Source of the DNA: JBJMHZ01 sp045807125
GTDB taxonomy: Bacteria; Actinomycetota; Actinomycetes; JAWWOL01
Assembly (NCBI GenBank): GCA_045807125.1
Contig: JBJMHZ010000042.1
Coordinates: 248,001 to 312,000 of the forward strand
Direction: 5' to 3'
Length of the DNA: 64,000 bases
The notes under the pieces were generated by a model. That model did no database searches, had not been told where the DNA came from, and worked only from the letters and a program-made list of their open reading frames with translations. The translations under genes were made by a program, and so were the position numbers. Every line of letters starts with the position of its first letter. The first letter of the stretch is position 1. Shown piece after piece: positions 1 to 7,662 of the stretch.

Positions 1-231
1 CTCGAGCGGCAGCCGGCTGATGTCGTCCTTGTCGTGGTAGCGGTGGTACGGGCTGTCGAGGTAGGTGCCGACGTTGCCGACGAGGGTCAGCGCCGTGAAC
101 TCGAACTCGGTGCCGGGCGCGTAGCTGGCGCGGGACTCCGCATGCGTGCGGTACGGGCGCACTTCCGGCTGAGGCAGGCCGGGATAGACCGCCATGCCGT
201 CCTCGATGGGGTGCGACAGATCGATGAGCAT
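1..231 (-). CDS. cyclase family protein (kynurenine formamidase-like), 3' part outside window
   Basis: The minus strand reads an open frame of 77 codons from an ATG at 229-231 to the left edge, so only the N-terminus is present. It begins MLIDLSHPIEDGMAVYPGLP, the typical opening of the cyclase/KynB family, and continues to a VGNVGTYLDSPYH segment that aligns with the family metal motif HxGTHxDxPxH. In this copy the first and second histidines of that motif are Asn and Tyr, so metal binding differs from classical KynB. An AGGATGAG ribosome site lies about 4 bases before the ATG. The gene is divergent from the oxidoreductase starting at 340. The family hydrolyses amides or lactones such as N-formylkynurenine; the substrate here is unknown. 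Confidence 0.82.
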   Translation of the reverse strand, partial: MLIDLSHPIEDGMAVYPGLPQPEVRPYRTHAESRASYAPGTEFEFTALTLVGNVGTYLDSPYHRYHDKDDISRLPLE

Positions 232-339
232 GGGCTCATCCTGACAGGCGTCATCGCCCCTGCCCGAGGCCCCGGCTCGCACCGACCGGCTACCGACCAT
301 AGGTTGAGCCTGACGCGTCACGACGTCCGGGAGGTTGCG

Positions 340-1269
340 GTGAAGGCACTCGCGATAAGCGGCAGGGGCGAGGCTCCGGAGGTGGTGGACGTCGCCGATG
401 CGGCCGCACCGGCACCGGGAGAGGTGCGCGTAGCGGTCGAGGCGGCATCGGTCAACGGATTCGACATCGGGGTGGCCGCCGGCCGCTTCTGGGACGTCAT
501 GCCGCACGAGTTCCCCGTCGTACTGGGCCGCGACTACGTCGGCACGATCGACGCGATCGGCGAAGGTGTCGAGGGCCTGCAGGTCGGTGACCGGGTCGCC
601 GGCGTCGTCGTCGCGCCCGGCCTCGGCCGGGGCTCGCTCGGCGAGCGCGTCACGTCGGGCGCCTCGGCGGTCGCCCACGTGCCCGACGGCATGAGCGTCG
701 AGGACGCGGCCGCGGTCGGGCTCGCCGCGGTCACCGCGCTCGACGCCGTCGACGCCCTGGCCGTGAGCGAGGGCGACGTCGTCCTGGTCTCGGGCGCCAC
801 CGGCGGAGTCGGCCTCTTCGCCGTGCAGCTCGCCGCTGCCCGTGGTGCTCGGGTCATCGCCACCGCGCGTCCCGGCACGGGCGAGGAGCTGCTCCGATCC
901 CTCGGTGCCGGCGAGGTGGTCGACTACGCCGGCAACCTGCCTGCGGCCGTCCGCGCCGTCGCACCGGACGGCGTCACCAAGGCGCTGCACGCCGCCGGCG
1001 ATCCCGCAGCGCTCGCCGCCACCCTGCGGCCGGGCGGGCAGCTCGCCTCGCTCCTGGGCGCCGGGCCCGAGCAGGTAGGCCGGAGCGACGTCACGGTGTC
1101 CTCGCTGTTCGCGCAGGCCTCCAGGGACAAGCTCGCGGGCCTGCTCGCCCGGGTCGCGGACGGGCGCCTGCGCGTGCACGTCTCGACGACGGTCCCGCTC
1201 GACCGGGCCACCGAGGCGCTGACCGCGTTCGGCGGCGGCAAGCTCGGCAAGGTGCTCGTCACCGGATGA
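340..1269 (+). CDS. NAD(P)-dependent MDR-family oxidoreductase (quinone reductase-like)
   Basis: The 309-residue protein is a zinc-independent medium-chain dehydrogenase/reductase. The N-terminal GroES-like half (about 1-120) contains the family stretch ASVNGFD and GRDYVGTIDAIG. The Rossmann half has the nucleotide-binding VSGATGGVGLFAVQ near residue 145 and ends with the usual GKLGKVLVTG. No catalytic zinc cysteine cluster is visible. The frame is open back to position 34, but GTG at 340 is the natural start: it gives the conserved MKALAI opening and has GGGAGG at 329-334. Such enzymes reduce quinones or enals with NADPH; the substrate cannot be read from sequence. Confidence 0.88.
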   Translation: MKALAISGRGEAPEVVDVADAAAPAPGEVRVAVEAASVNGFDIGVAAGRFWDVMPHEFPVVLGRDYVGTIDAIGEGVEGLQVGDRVAGVVVAPGLGRGSLGERVTSGASAVAHVPDGMSVEDAAAVGLAAVTALDAVDALAVSEGDVVLVSGATGGVGLFAVQLAAARGARVIATARPGTGEELLRSLGAGEVVDYAGNLPAAVRAVAPDGVTKALHAAGDPAALAATLRPGGQLASLLGAGPEQVGRSDVTVSSLFAQASRDKLAGLLARVADGRLRVHVSTTVPLDRATEALTAFGGGKLGKVLVTG

Positions 1270-1296
1270 CCGGAACCGGCCGGCCGGCCGGCGCGC

Positions 1297-1302
1297 GATA
1301 CT
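1297..1302 (+). promoter_or_regulatory. possible -10 element for leaderless start at 1310
   Basis: GATACT fits the relaxed actinobacterial -10 pattern NANNNT and ends seven bases before the GTG at 1310. No Shine-Dalgarno sequence precedes that GTG. No -35 box is visible, so this is a weak call resting on the spacing alone. Confidence 0.28.
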
Positions 1303-1309
1303 CCTGCGC

Positions 1310-1825
1310 GTGGGCGAGACTCGGGTGATCCGCTCCCGCGTGCGGGTCGTGATATGGCCGCTGCTCGGACTCGTGGCCGCTGCCGGCATGGCGGTCGACG
1401 GTGACCCGTTCGAGACAGCGTTCGGCGTTCTCTTCTTCGTCACGACAGCGGTCTGGGCATGGTGGCCACGGCTGGCCGTGGGCCCGGCCGGGGTCGAGGT
1501 GCGCAACTTCCGCACCCGCCGGATCGGCTGGGAGCAGGTCACCGGGTTGGCGATCGAGGACCAGGGGCCGTACTTCAGCCGGCTCGCGCGCGCGTACGAC
1601 CGCTGGAACTACCGTTACGGCCCTTATCCCGGGCTGGTCGTACGGACCCCGACGGGCACGGTGCCCGTCATCGCGCTCCAAGGCGCGAGCTGGTCCAGGA
1701 AGCTGCCCTGGCGCCGTGGCACGTATCAGCCCGGCTGGCTGGCGGGGGCCGGAGCGGCGATCCAGAGCTACCGGCCGGACCTGTCCATCCGGCACCGAAA
1801 CCGGTGGACGCAAGCCATCCGATGA
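1310..1825 (+). CDS. membrane-associated PH-like domain protein
   Basis: The 171-residue protein has two hydrophobic segments near the N-terminus (about 12-28 and 37-52, ending VWAWWPRLAV), then a soluble bacterial PH-like domain. The segment VGPAGVEVRNFRTRRIGWEQVTGL is characteristic of the PH_6-type domain that follows two membrane helices in many actinobacterial proteins. A smaller protein of the same general type is encoded at 52636-53097. The function is unknown; PH-like domains often mediate protein or lipid contacts at the membrane. GTG at 1310 is the only sensible start and may be leaderless. Confidence 0.75.
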   Translation: MGETRVIRSRVRVVIWPLLGLVAAAGMAVDGDPFETAFGVLFFVTTAVWAWWPRLAVGPAGVEVRNFRTRRIGWEQVTGLAIEDQGPYFSRLARAYDRWNYRYGPYPGLVVRTPTGTVPVIALQGASWSRKLPWRRGTYQPGWLAGAGAAIQSYRPDLSIRHRNRWTQAIR

Positions 1826-1877
1826 GCGGGCGGGCGCATGCGGTCACGGCGAGCCCTGCGGCGCGCGTGCGATCGCG

Positions 1878-2732
1878 TCAGCTGCCGCTGCCGCTGCCGC
1901 CTCGGGCCGGGCCGAGAGTGCCTTGGGCTGCGGCGGCTCCGCTCGAGTCGCCTGCGCCGCGCAGGATCCAGGCGATGCCCACCGCGACGCCGGCACCGAG
2001 CAGGGGTCCAACCAGGTAGACCCAGTAGTGGGAGAAGTCCCCGAGGGCGAGGTCCGGGCCGAAGGACCGGGCGGGGTTCATGGACGCCCCGCTGATGGGA
2101 CTCGACCACAGCCCGGCGAGGGCGATGTAGCCGGCCACGCCGAGCGCGGAGAGCGGACCGACGTTCTGCGCCCTCGATGCCGTGCCGAGGATCGTGCTGA
2201 GCAGGCCCGCTGTGAGGACCAGCTCGAAGAGCATCGCCTGCCAGTTGGCGACGCCCGGGCCCGGCTCCGTCGCCCCGAGGTTCCCGATCTTGCCGAGGAT
2301 CGCCCAGAGCAGGAGGCAGGCGAGCGTGGCGCCGAGGAGCTGCATGACGATGTAGCCGGGGACGCGCCGCCAGGGAAAGTCGCCGCGGACGGCGAAGCCC
2401 AGGCTCACCGCGGGGTTCAGGTGGGCACCCGAGATGGTGCCCATGAACAGGATGACCGCCATGACCGTCAGGGCTGGTGCGGTGACGGCCGCCGTCCTGC
2501 TGATGGCTCCGCCGCTCTTGGCGTTGACGACGGCGCCACCGGCGCCGGCCAGGACCAGCAGGAACGTGCCAAGGAGCTCGGAGAAGAGCCGCCGCCATTC
2601 GAGCGCTGGGTTGTCGAAGTCCCGGGTGCCTGCCTCGAGCTCGCCCAGCCGCTCCAGCGAGCTCCGTCGCCACGACTGGTCGCGCTGGGGAGGGACTTCG
2701 ACGGGTGTCGCCCTCACCTCGTCCGATGCCAT
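1878..2732 (-). CDS. aquaporin / MIP-family channel
   Basis: The 284-residue protein is a major intrinsic protein with six membrane segments and both signature loops: HLNPAVS with NPA at 106-108 and SMNPARS with NPA at 219-221. The Arg after the second NPA is the usual selectivity-filter arginine. The N-terminal 45 residues are a hydrophilic extension, longer than in AqpZ, and the C-terminus is a Gly/Ala/Ser-rich tail. It should pass water, or water and small neutral solutes, across the cytoplasmic membrane. ATG at 2730-2732 is the start. It lies next to the DUF4239 gene on the same strand, 75 bases away. Confidence 0.93.
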   Translation of the reverse strand: MASDEVRATPVEVPPQRDQSWRRSSLERLGELEAGTRDFDNPALEWRRLFSELLGTFLLVLAGAGGAVVNAKSGGAISRTAAVTAPALTVMAVILFMGTISGAHLNPAVSLGFAVRGDFPWRRVPGYIVMQLLGATLACLLLWAILGKIGNLGATEPGPGVANWQAMLFELVLTAGLLSTILGTASRAQNVGPLSALGVAGYIALAGLWSSPISGASMNPARSFGPDLALGDFSHYWVYLVGPLLGAGVAVGIAWILRGAGDSSGAAAAQGTLGPARGGSGSGS

Positions 2733-2807
2733 GGCCAGAGCGTTCCGGCAGCAGTACGCGGTGGCATCACCCCCTCCGGGTGGTATCGGGACGGGCAGGG
2801 CCGGCTC

Positions 2808-3599
2808 CTATCGTCCGCCATGCGCCGCCGGGGGGAGGCTCATCGACGTACGGAGCTGGGTCAACGGCGTCGACGGGATCGTGATGAGACCGCGCGTCGG
2901 GCGGTCGAGGTCGAAGGTGATCAGTAGCAGCAAGGTGACGAATGCTGCTGCGAGCATCACGGTGGCCACCCCGCGACCGAGGACCGCGAGGTACAGGCCG
3001 AGCAGGCCAAGGGCAACGGCGGCGCCCGCCACTTCCAGCACGAGCACCGGCGTGGGCACCCGGTTGCTGAGGCCGGCCGCTCTGACGCCTTGACTGTCGA
3101 TCATCGCGTTGAGGCTGTCCACGTAGAGGCGTTCGGCGCTGTCGACCGGCTCCTTGCGAAGCGCATCGCCGGCGAGTCCCCAGAGCTGCCGCTGGAGCGC
3201 CGTACCGCGGGCGATGGCCAGCTTGGCGGCCGCTGAGTCAGGGCGGGCACGGCCGAGGTCGATCTCCACGTCGGTGTATCGGACGAGCAGAGCGAGCGAG
3301 CGCCGGCGGATCGGTTCGGGCAGTGTCTGCGCTCTCAGGTACGCCGTCCCGATAGCGTTGGCCTCGCTGACCACGTCGACGCGCCTCGACTCGTATCGGC
3401 CGACCGCCAGGGACAGACCGAACGCGAGCAGCAGACCGACGAACCCGAGCAACGCCGCCTGGAGCGCACCGAACGGAGCGTGGAGCGAATCCCCGTGGCG
3501 CCGCAAGGACCGGCCGGTAGCGACGCCGAGAGCAGTCGATCCGCAGACGACCGCGAAGATGGTCAGACCGAGCACGAGGCTGGAGACGGCGAAGAACAC
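2808..3599 (-). CDS. bestrophin-like (DUF4239) membrane protein
   Basis: The 263-residue protein has two N-terminal membrane helices (about 3-25 and 42-66), a long soluble helical middle (about 70-180) and two C-terminal membrane helices. It closes with the family hallmark FDLDRPTRGLITIP near residue 235. This layout matches the DUF4239 family, distantly related to bestrophin channels. The role is unproven; ion conductance is an inference from fold similarity. It is upstream of and codirectional with the aquaporin, so the two may be cotranscribed. Confidence 0.8.
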   Translation of the reverse strand: MFFAVSSLVLGLTIFAVVCGSTALGVATGRSLRRHGDSLHAPFGALQAALLGFVGLLLAFGLSLAVGRYESRRVDVVSEANAIGTAYLRAQTLPEPIRRRSLALLVRYTDVEIDLGRARPDSAAAKLAIARGTALQRQLWGLAGDALRKEPVDSAERLYVDSLNAMIDSQGVRAAGLSNRVPTPVLVLEVAGAAVALGLLGLYLAVLGRGVATVMLAAAFVTLLLLITFDLDRPTRGLITIPSTPLTQLRTSMSLPPAAHGGR

Positions 3600-3770
3600 A
3601 CGTGCGACTTTCGATCTCCGCCGGGCGCCCGTGCCTCCTCCACATCGGACGAGAGGCGCACCGTGTTCACCCCATGCGGACGATCTCGGGGTCGCCTGCC
3701 GGTAGCAAGGTCTCAGCGTGCGTACCCGGCCACTGCCTCAACCGTGCGTGACATCGCGAGCTGCTTCATC

Positions 3771-4421
3771 GTGAGCACGACGGCCGGCCGAGGAGAGCAC
3801 TGGTGGCCCGTGGCGTCCGCCGTGCTCGTCACCGCCGGCTTGCATGCCGCGCTTCCCGACCGGTATCGGGTGCAACCGACGTGGTTGGTGCCTGCGGTGA
3901 TGGTGACGCTGTTGGCTGCCCTCATCGCCGGTGACCCTGGCCGGATCGACAACCAGAGATCCTGGCTGCGCGTCGTCACTGCGTTGATCATCGTAGGCAT
4001 CACCGGTGCCAACCTCGCGGCTGCCGGTCGACTCGTCCGGGACATCATCACGGGCAGCAAGACGTTCTCGCATAGTCCGGGCGGCTTGCTGGCGACAGGG
4101 ACTGTGGTGTGGTTGACGAACATCGTCGCTTTCGCCCTGTGGTTCTGGGCCCTCGACGGTGGCGGGGCAGCCGCTCGAGCGAAGCAGCCCAACCGGGATC
4201 CGGCTTTCGTGTTCCCGGAGATGCAGAGCGACTACGTGCCAGAGGGGTGGACCCCGAAGTTCGTCGACTACCTCTCGCTCGGTTTCTGGACGGCGACCGC
4301 GTTCAGCCCGACCGATGTCTCGGCCATCAAAGGGTGGGCGAAGCTCCTCATGATGGTGGAGGCCTTCGCTTCGTTGGCCATCGCGGCCGTCGTGATCGCG
4401 CGCGCCATCAACGTGCTGTAG
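3771..4421 (+). CDS. multi-pass membrane protein with ion-channel-like C-terminus
   Basis: The 216-residue protein has about five hydrophobic segments. Its C-terminal part reads FWTATAFSPTDVSAIKGWAKLLMM followed by a last helix ending ARAIN, resembling the pore region plus final helix of DUF1345-like or two-pore potassium-channel-like actinobacterial proteins, although no canonical TVGYGD filter is present. The frame is open much further upstream (to 3480). GTG at 3771 gives a sensible start with a polar N-terminus before the first helix; GTG at 3744 is an alternative, and neither has a good ribosome site. Function unknown. Confidence 0.68.
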   Translation: MSTTAGRGEHWWPVASAVLVTAGLHAALPDRYRVQPTWLVPAVMVTLLAALIAGDPGRIDNQRSWLRVVTALIIVGITGANLAAAGRLVRDIITGSKTFSHSPGGLLATGTVVWLTNIVAFALWFWALDGGGAAARAKQPNRDPAFVFPEMQSDYVPEGWTPKFVDYLSLGFWTATAFSPTDVSAIKGWAKLLMMVEAFASLAIAAVVIARAINVL

Positions 4422-4444
4422 CTCCGCAGGACTCGACCAGGGCA

Positions 4445-4681
4445 TCAGGGCGTCACGACGGCGAACTCGGGAATCGGGGCGTCGAGCAGGCTGATCAGCT
4501 TGGCGAGGACGTTCTCGTTGCCGTCGATCCCGGCGCCGTTCGGCGTGGCGGTGGCGAGCAGCGCGAGAAGGTTCGGCCGGCTGAGGGTGATCGTCACGTC
4601 GGCGTGAGCCGGCGAGGACGTGGGGAAGTGGATGAGCGCGCCGTTGCTCAGCTCCATCCGGTAGGTCTGGTTCTCCGACAC
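4445..4681 (-). pseudogene. C-terminal remnant of an alkyl/aryl-sulfatase (SCP2-like domain)
   Basis: The frame (open to 4750, credible from GTG 4681) encodes about 78 residues matching only the last part of linear alkylsulfatases of the SdsA1/BDS1 type: the SCP2-like lipid-binding domain, including SENQTYRMELSNGALIH, VTITLSRPNLLALL and the terminal LISLLDAPIPEFAVVTP. The metallo-beta-lactamase catalytic domain, several hundred residues normally upstream, is absent. The frame runs straight into an oppositely oriented integrase remnant. It is most simply a truncated gene, though a stand-alone SCP2-like protein cannot be excluded. Confidence 0.72.
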
Positions 4682-4710
4682 GGCCTGACCCGTCCTCGAT
4701 GCGCTGACGC

Positions 4711-5001
4711 AGGCATCGTGCGAACGCCGCCAGAGGGAATGGCGTCGCACTCGTCGGCGTGAAGCCGCACGACCTCCGTGCCTCGCACGCGACCTGGATC
4801 ATCGACAGCGGGCGCACCGTCATGGACGCGGCGGCGCGGCTCGGGCACAACGTCGCCAGCGTCACGACCCGGCACTACGCACGCACGGTCAGCGGTCGGG
4901 ATCAGGACATCGCCGAGTCGATGGACGCCACCGCGCGAGCGGCCACGGAGACGGCCGCGAAGCGCGCTGCGGAGGCCGCTTCCGGGGTCGCTAGGGCATG
5001 A
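4711..5001 (+). pseudogene. C-terminal remnant of a tyrosine site-specific integrase
   Basis: From about 4711 the plus strand encodes the last part of a tyrosine recombinase catalytic domain: HDLRASHATW (HxxR box), AARLGHN (the LGH box) and VTTRHYAR with the nucleophile tyrosine, then an alanine-rich tail. A stop at 4705-4707 and the alkylsulfatase remnant replace the rest of the gene, so the core-binding domain and the first catalytic arginine are missing. GTG at 4759 could start an 80-residue peptide, but it would be inactive. Its end lies 71 bases from the 3' end of tRNA-Ser, a classic position for an integrase at its attachment site. Confidence 0.8.
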
Positions 5002-5072
5002 CGCAGCCCCGGGCGGTGCCGTAGGCCGGCCGACCCACGCAACGTATCCGCAGGTCAGGACGGGTAAACGAG

Positions 5073-5159
5073 CGGAGGGCGTGGGATTCGAACCCACGAC
5101 AGGCTTGCACCTGTAGCGGTTTTCAAGACCGCCGCCATCGGCCACTAGGCGAGCCCTCC
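5073..5159 (-). tRNA. tRNA-Ser (anticodon TGA)
   Basis: The minus strand from 5159 to 5073 folds as an 87-base type-II tRNA. The acceptor strand GGAGGGC pairs with GCCCTCC, the anticodon loop is CTTGAAA with TGA (anticodon bases 5123-5125), there is a long variable arm, and the T-loop is GGTTCGAATCC. The discriminator is G and no CCA is encoded. The integrase remnant beside its 3' end suggests that the tRNA served as an attachment site. Confidence 0.96.
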
Positions 5160-5229
5160 TGCGCCTACAGGGTGCCAGATGCCCGACTCCGCTACGTGGG
5201 GCGCCGGTTGCGCCATGGTCGAGGGCCGG

Positions 5230-6030
5230 TCACGGCCGGTGGGCCACCACGAAGACGCGCCGGAACGGGAGGACCGTGCCGTACGGCGCCGGGGGGTAGG
5301 CGGCGCGCAGCCGGGCGCCGAGCTCTGTGCAGAACTGGTCCTGCTCGTCGTCGCCGAGCCGCGCGAGCACCGGCCGCAGGACCGAGCCCTTCACCCATTC
5401 CAGCACCGAATCGGGCCCGGTCAGGACGTGGCAGTACGTCGTCGACCACGCGTCGACGCGCAGCTCCAGCCTGGCCAGCGCATCCAGGTAGGTCTCCGGC
5501 TCGGCCGAGGCCGGCTCGCCGGCCGGCAGCGCGGCACCGAGCCGGTCCCGCCAGCGCGGCGACCGGCGAAGGGCGGTGATCTCGGCGTGGGTGGGCTGGT
5601 CGAAGTTGGCCGGCACCTGCACGGCCAGCGCGCCGCCCTCGTCGAGCCAGCCGGCGAACCGACCGAGCAGCTCGACGTGCCCCGGCACCCAGTGCAGCGT
5701 CGCGTTCGACACCAGGACGCTGACCGGTGCCGGCGGCTCCCACGTCCGCAGGTCGGCCAGCACGTACCGGAGCCGCGCCGGCGTACCTGGAGGCCGGTCG
5801 GCCTCGGCCGCGGCGATCATCTCGGCCGAGGAGTCGACGCCGGTCACCTCGGCGTCCGGCCAGCGCGCCGCGAGCGCCGCGGTGAGATTGCCGGGGCCGC
5901 AGCCGAGATCGACCACCGACCGGACGTCGCGCACCGCGACCCGGGCCATCAGATCGGCGAACGGGCGGGCCCGGTCGCCGGCGAAGCGCAGGTACTGCCC
6001 GGGGTCCCAGGCGGCGATCGGGTGGTCCAT
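5230..6030 (-). CDS. tam: trans-aconitate 2-methyltransferase-like SAM methyltransferase
   Basis: The 266-residue protein has the class-I SAM methyltransferase fold with motif I DLGCGPGN at 41-48, motif II VTGVDSSAEMI and the post-motif VSNATLHWVP. The start MDHPIAAWDPGQYLRF and the C-terminal YGTVLPFRRVFVVA are typical of Tam, which methylates trans-aconitate to relieve aconitase inhibition. Length agrees with the family (about 255-265). ATG at 6030 is chosen over the longer frame to 6099 because it has GAGGATCG just upstream and gives the conserved N-terminus. It is divergent from the gene at 6128. Confidence 0.87.
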   Translation of the reverse strand: MDHPIAAWDPGQYLRFAGDRARPFADLMARVAVRDVRSVVDLGCGPGNLTAALAARWPDAEVTGVDSSAEMIAAAEADRPPGTPARLRYVLADLRTWEPPAPVSVLVSNATLHWVPGHVELLGRFAGWLDEGGALAVQVPANFDQPTHAEITALRRSPRWRDRLGAALPAGEPASAEPETYLDALARLELRVDAWSTTYCHVLTGPDSVLEWVKGSVLRPVLARLGDDEQDQFCTELGARLRAAYPPAPYGTVLPFRRVFVVAHRP

Positions 6031-6127
6031 CGCTCGATCCTCGCGGGTGCTTTCCTCGACCGGGCCACCATGGTCCGGTTGGTGGTTAGAGTGAAGCAAC
6101 CTCCCTCACGACCGAAAGACGACCGAC

Positions 6128-6838
6128 GTGGCCCAGACCCGCAAGCAGGTGCGCCGCAGCCAGCACGCCGAGGCGGAGGCCCGAAACGCCGTCGCCAGGG
6201 CGGCGGCCGCCCGCGCCCAGCGCCGCAAGCATCTGCTCGCCAGGATCGGCATCGTGGTCGGCGCCGTCGCCGTGGTGGCCGCCATCGCCGTCCCGGTGAC
6301 CATGGCGATGACCGGCGACCACTCCGGACTGCCGAAGGTGAGCGCCACCGGCCGGGAGGTCGGGCCGCCGTGGCCGGCACCGGCCCACCCGCTCGCGGCG
6401 GCCCGGGAGGCCGGCCTGCGCAGCAACCAGATGGAGGGCACCGTGGTGCACTACCACGCGCACCTCGACATCCTGGTCAACGGCAAGCCGGCCACCGTGC
6501 CAGGCAACCTCGGCATCGACACGACCCAGGGGCAGCTGGCCGAGGTGCACACCCACGACGCGACCGGCGTCATCCACATCGAGGCACCGGACAAGGGTCA
6601 CCGCTACGTCCTCGGCCAGGTGTTCGCGGAGTGGGACGTGCGGCTCGACGCGACGCACCTGGGCGGCCTGGTCGCCGGCGACGGCAAGGCGCTCCGCGCG
6701 TACGTCAACGGCAAGCAGGTCAGCGGCAACCCGGCGCGCATCGAGCTGAAGCCGCACGAGGAGATCGCGCTCGTCTACGGCCCGGCCGGCGCCAAGGTCG
6801 ACGTGCCGAAGAGCTACGCCTTCCAGAACGGGGAGTGA
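6128..6838 (+). CDS. membrane-anchored His-rich conserved protein of unknown function
   Basis: The 236-residue protein has a charged N-terminus (about 1-38, Arg/Ala-rich), one membrane anchor (about 39-60) and an extracytoplasmic domain. The domain carries histidine-dense strings HYHAHLDILVNG (near 108) and VHTHDATGVIHIEA (near 140), followed by a YVNGKQVSG strand and ALVYG near the end. The pattern recurs in actinobacterial proteins of unknown function and could bind a metal, but that is inference. GTG at 6128 begins MAQTRKQ; its ribosome site is weak. The SGNH hydrolase follows 17 bases after its stop, so the two are probably cotranscribed. Confidence 0.78.
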   Translation: MAQTRKQVRRSQHAEAEARNAVARAAAARAQRRKHLLARIGIVVGAVAVVAAIAVPVTMAMTGDHSGLPKVSATGREVGPPWPAPAHPLAAAREAGLRSNQMEGTVVHYHAHLDILVNGKPATVPGNLGIDTTQGQLAEVHTHDATGVIHIEAPDKGHRYVLGQVFAEWDVRLDATHLGGLVAGDGKALRAYVNGKQVSGNPARIELKPHEEIALVYGPAGAKVDVPKSYAFQNGE

Positions 6839-6855
6839 GGGCCGGGCAGGCTCCG

Positions 6856-7662
6856 GTGACGTACGAGACGTTCGTCGCGCTCGGCGACAGCTTCACCGAA
6901 GGGCTGGACGACCCGGCGCCCGCCGGCCATGGCTACGTCGGCTGGGCCGATCGAGTCGCCGGAGCGCTGGCATCGGTGACGCCGGGGCTCCGCTACGCCA
7001 ACCTGGCGGTGCGCGGGCGGCTGCTCGGCCCGATCGTCGCCGATCAGGTGCCGGCCGCGATCCACCTGCGACCCCGGCTCGTCAGCCTCGCCGGCGGCAC
7101 CAACGACATCCTCCGGCCGCGGTGCGACCCGCCGGCGCTGGCCGCCCTGCTCGACGACGCCGTGCGCCGGTTGCGCGACACCGGCGCTGAGGTGCTGGTC
7201 TTCACCGCCACCGACCCGACCAGGCGGCTGCCGTCCGCCCGCCGCCTGCTGCCGCGCATCCAGGTGCTGAACGACGCCGTGCGCCGGGTGGCCGGCGACC
7301 ACGGTGCGCTGCTCGTCGACCTGTGGCAGGAGCGGGTCTTCGACGACCCCCGGCTCTGGAGCGACGACCGGTTGCACCTCGGGCCGGAGGGGCATCGCCG
7401 GGTGGCCGCCGCCGTCCTCGAGCGACTCGGGGTGGCCGGGGTTCCGGCCGCGGACGGGGACTGGCGGGCGCTGCCGCCCGCTGCCGGGCCGCCGCAGTGG
7501 CTGCGCGCCCGGCTCGCCGACGCGGGCTGGGCGAGGCGGCACCTGGCCCCATGGGTCTACCGGCGGCTCACCGGCCGCTCCAGCGGCGACGAGCTGGCGG
7601 CGAAGCAGGCGGAGCTGGCCCCGCTGCTCGCGCCCGGCCCGCACCAGGTGCCCGACCGCTAG
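6856..7662 (+). CDS. SGNH/GDSL-family hydrolase
   Basis: The 268-residue protein shows the SGNH blocks in order: GDSFTEG with catalytic Ser near residue 12, a RGRLL block-II region, GGTNDI (block III, near 83) and DRLHLGPEGH (block V, Asp and His of the triad, near 175). A 65-residue C-terminal extension follows. It should hydrolyse an ester of a lipid, sugar or small acid; no signal peptide is visible, so it is probably cytoplasmic. GTG at 6856 starts the conserved MTYETFVALGDS. Its stop overlaps, in convergent orientation, that of the GGDEF gene by four bases. Confidence 0.88.
   Translation: MTYETFVALGDSFTEGLDDPAPAGHGYVGWADRVAGALASVTPGLRYANLAVRGRLLGPIVADQVPAAIHLRPRLVSLAGGTNDILRPRCDPPALAALLDDAVRRLRDTGAEVLVFTATDPTRRLPSARRLLPRIQVLNDAVRRVAGDHGALLVDLWQERVFDDPRLWSDDRLHLGPEGHRRVAAAVLERLGVAGVPAADGDWRALPPAAGPPQWLRARLADAGWARRHLAPWVYRRLTGRSSGDELAAKQAELAPLLAPGPHQVPDR

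Noticed and set aside
3713..4192. 159-codon minus-strand frame
   Set aside because: It lies entirely within the coding region of the plus-strand membrane protein, has Ser/Pro/Ala-biased composition typical of a GC-rich shadow frame, and shows no family motif.
5001..5116. Peptide ending in VGFEPTT-like sequence across tRNA-Ser
   Set aside because: This is the well-known false translation through the tRNA T-arm and not a protein.
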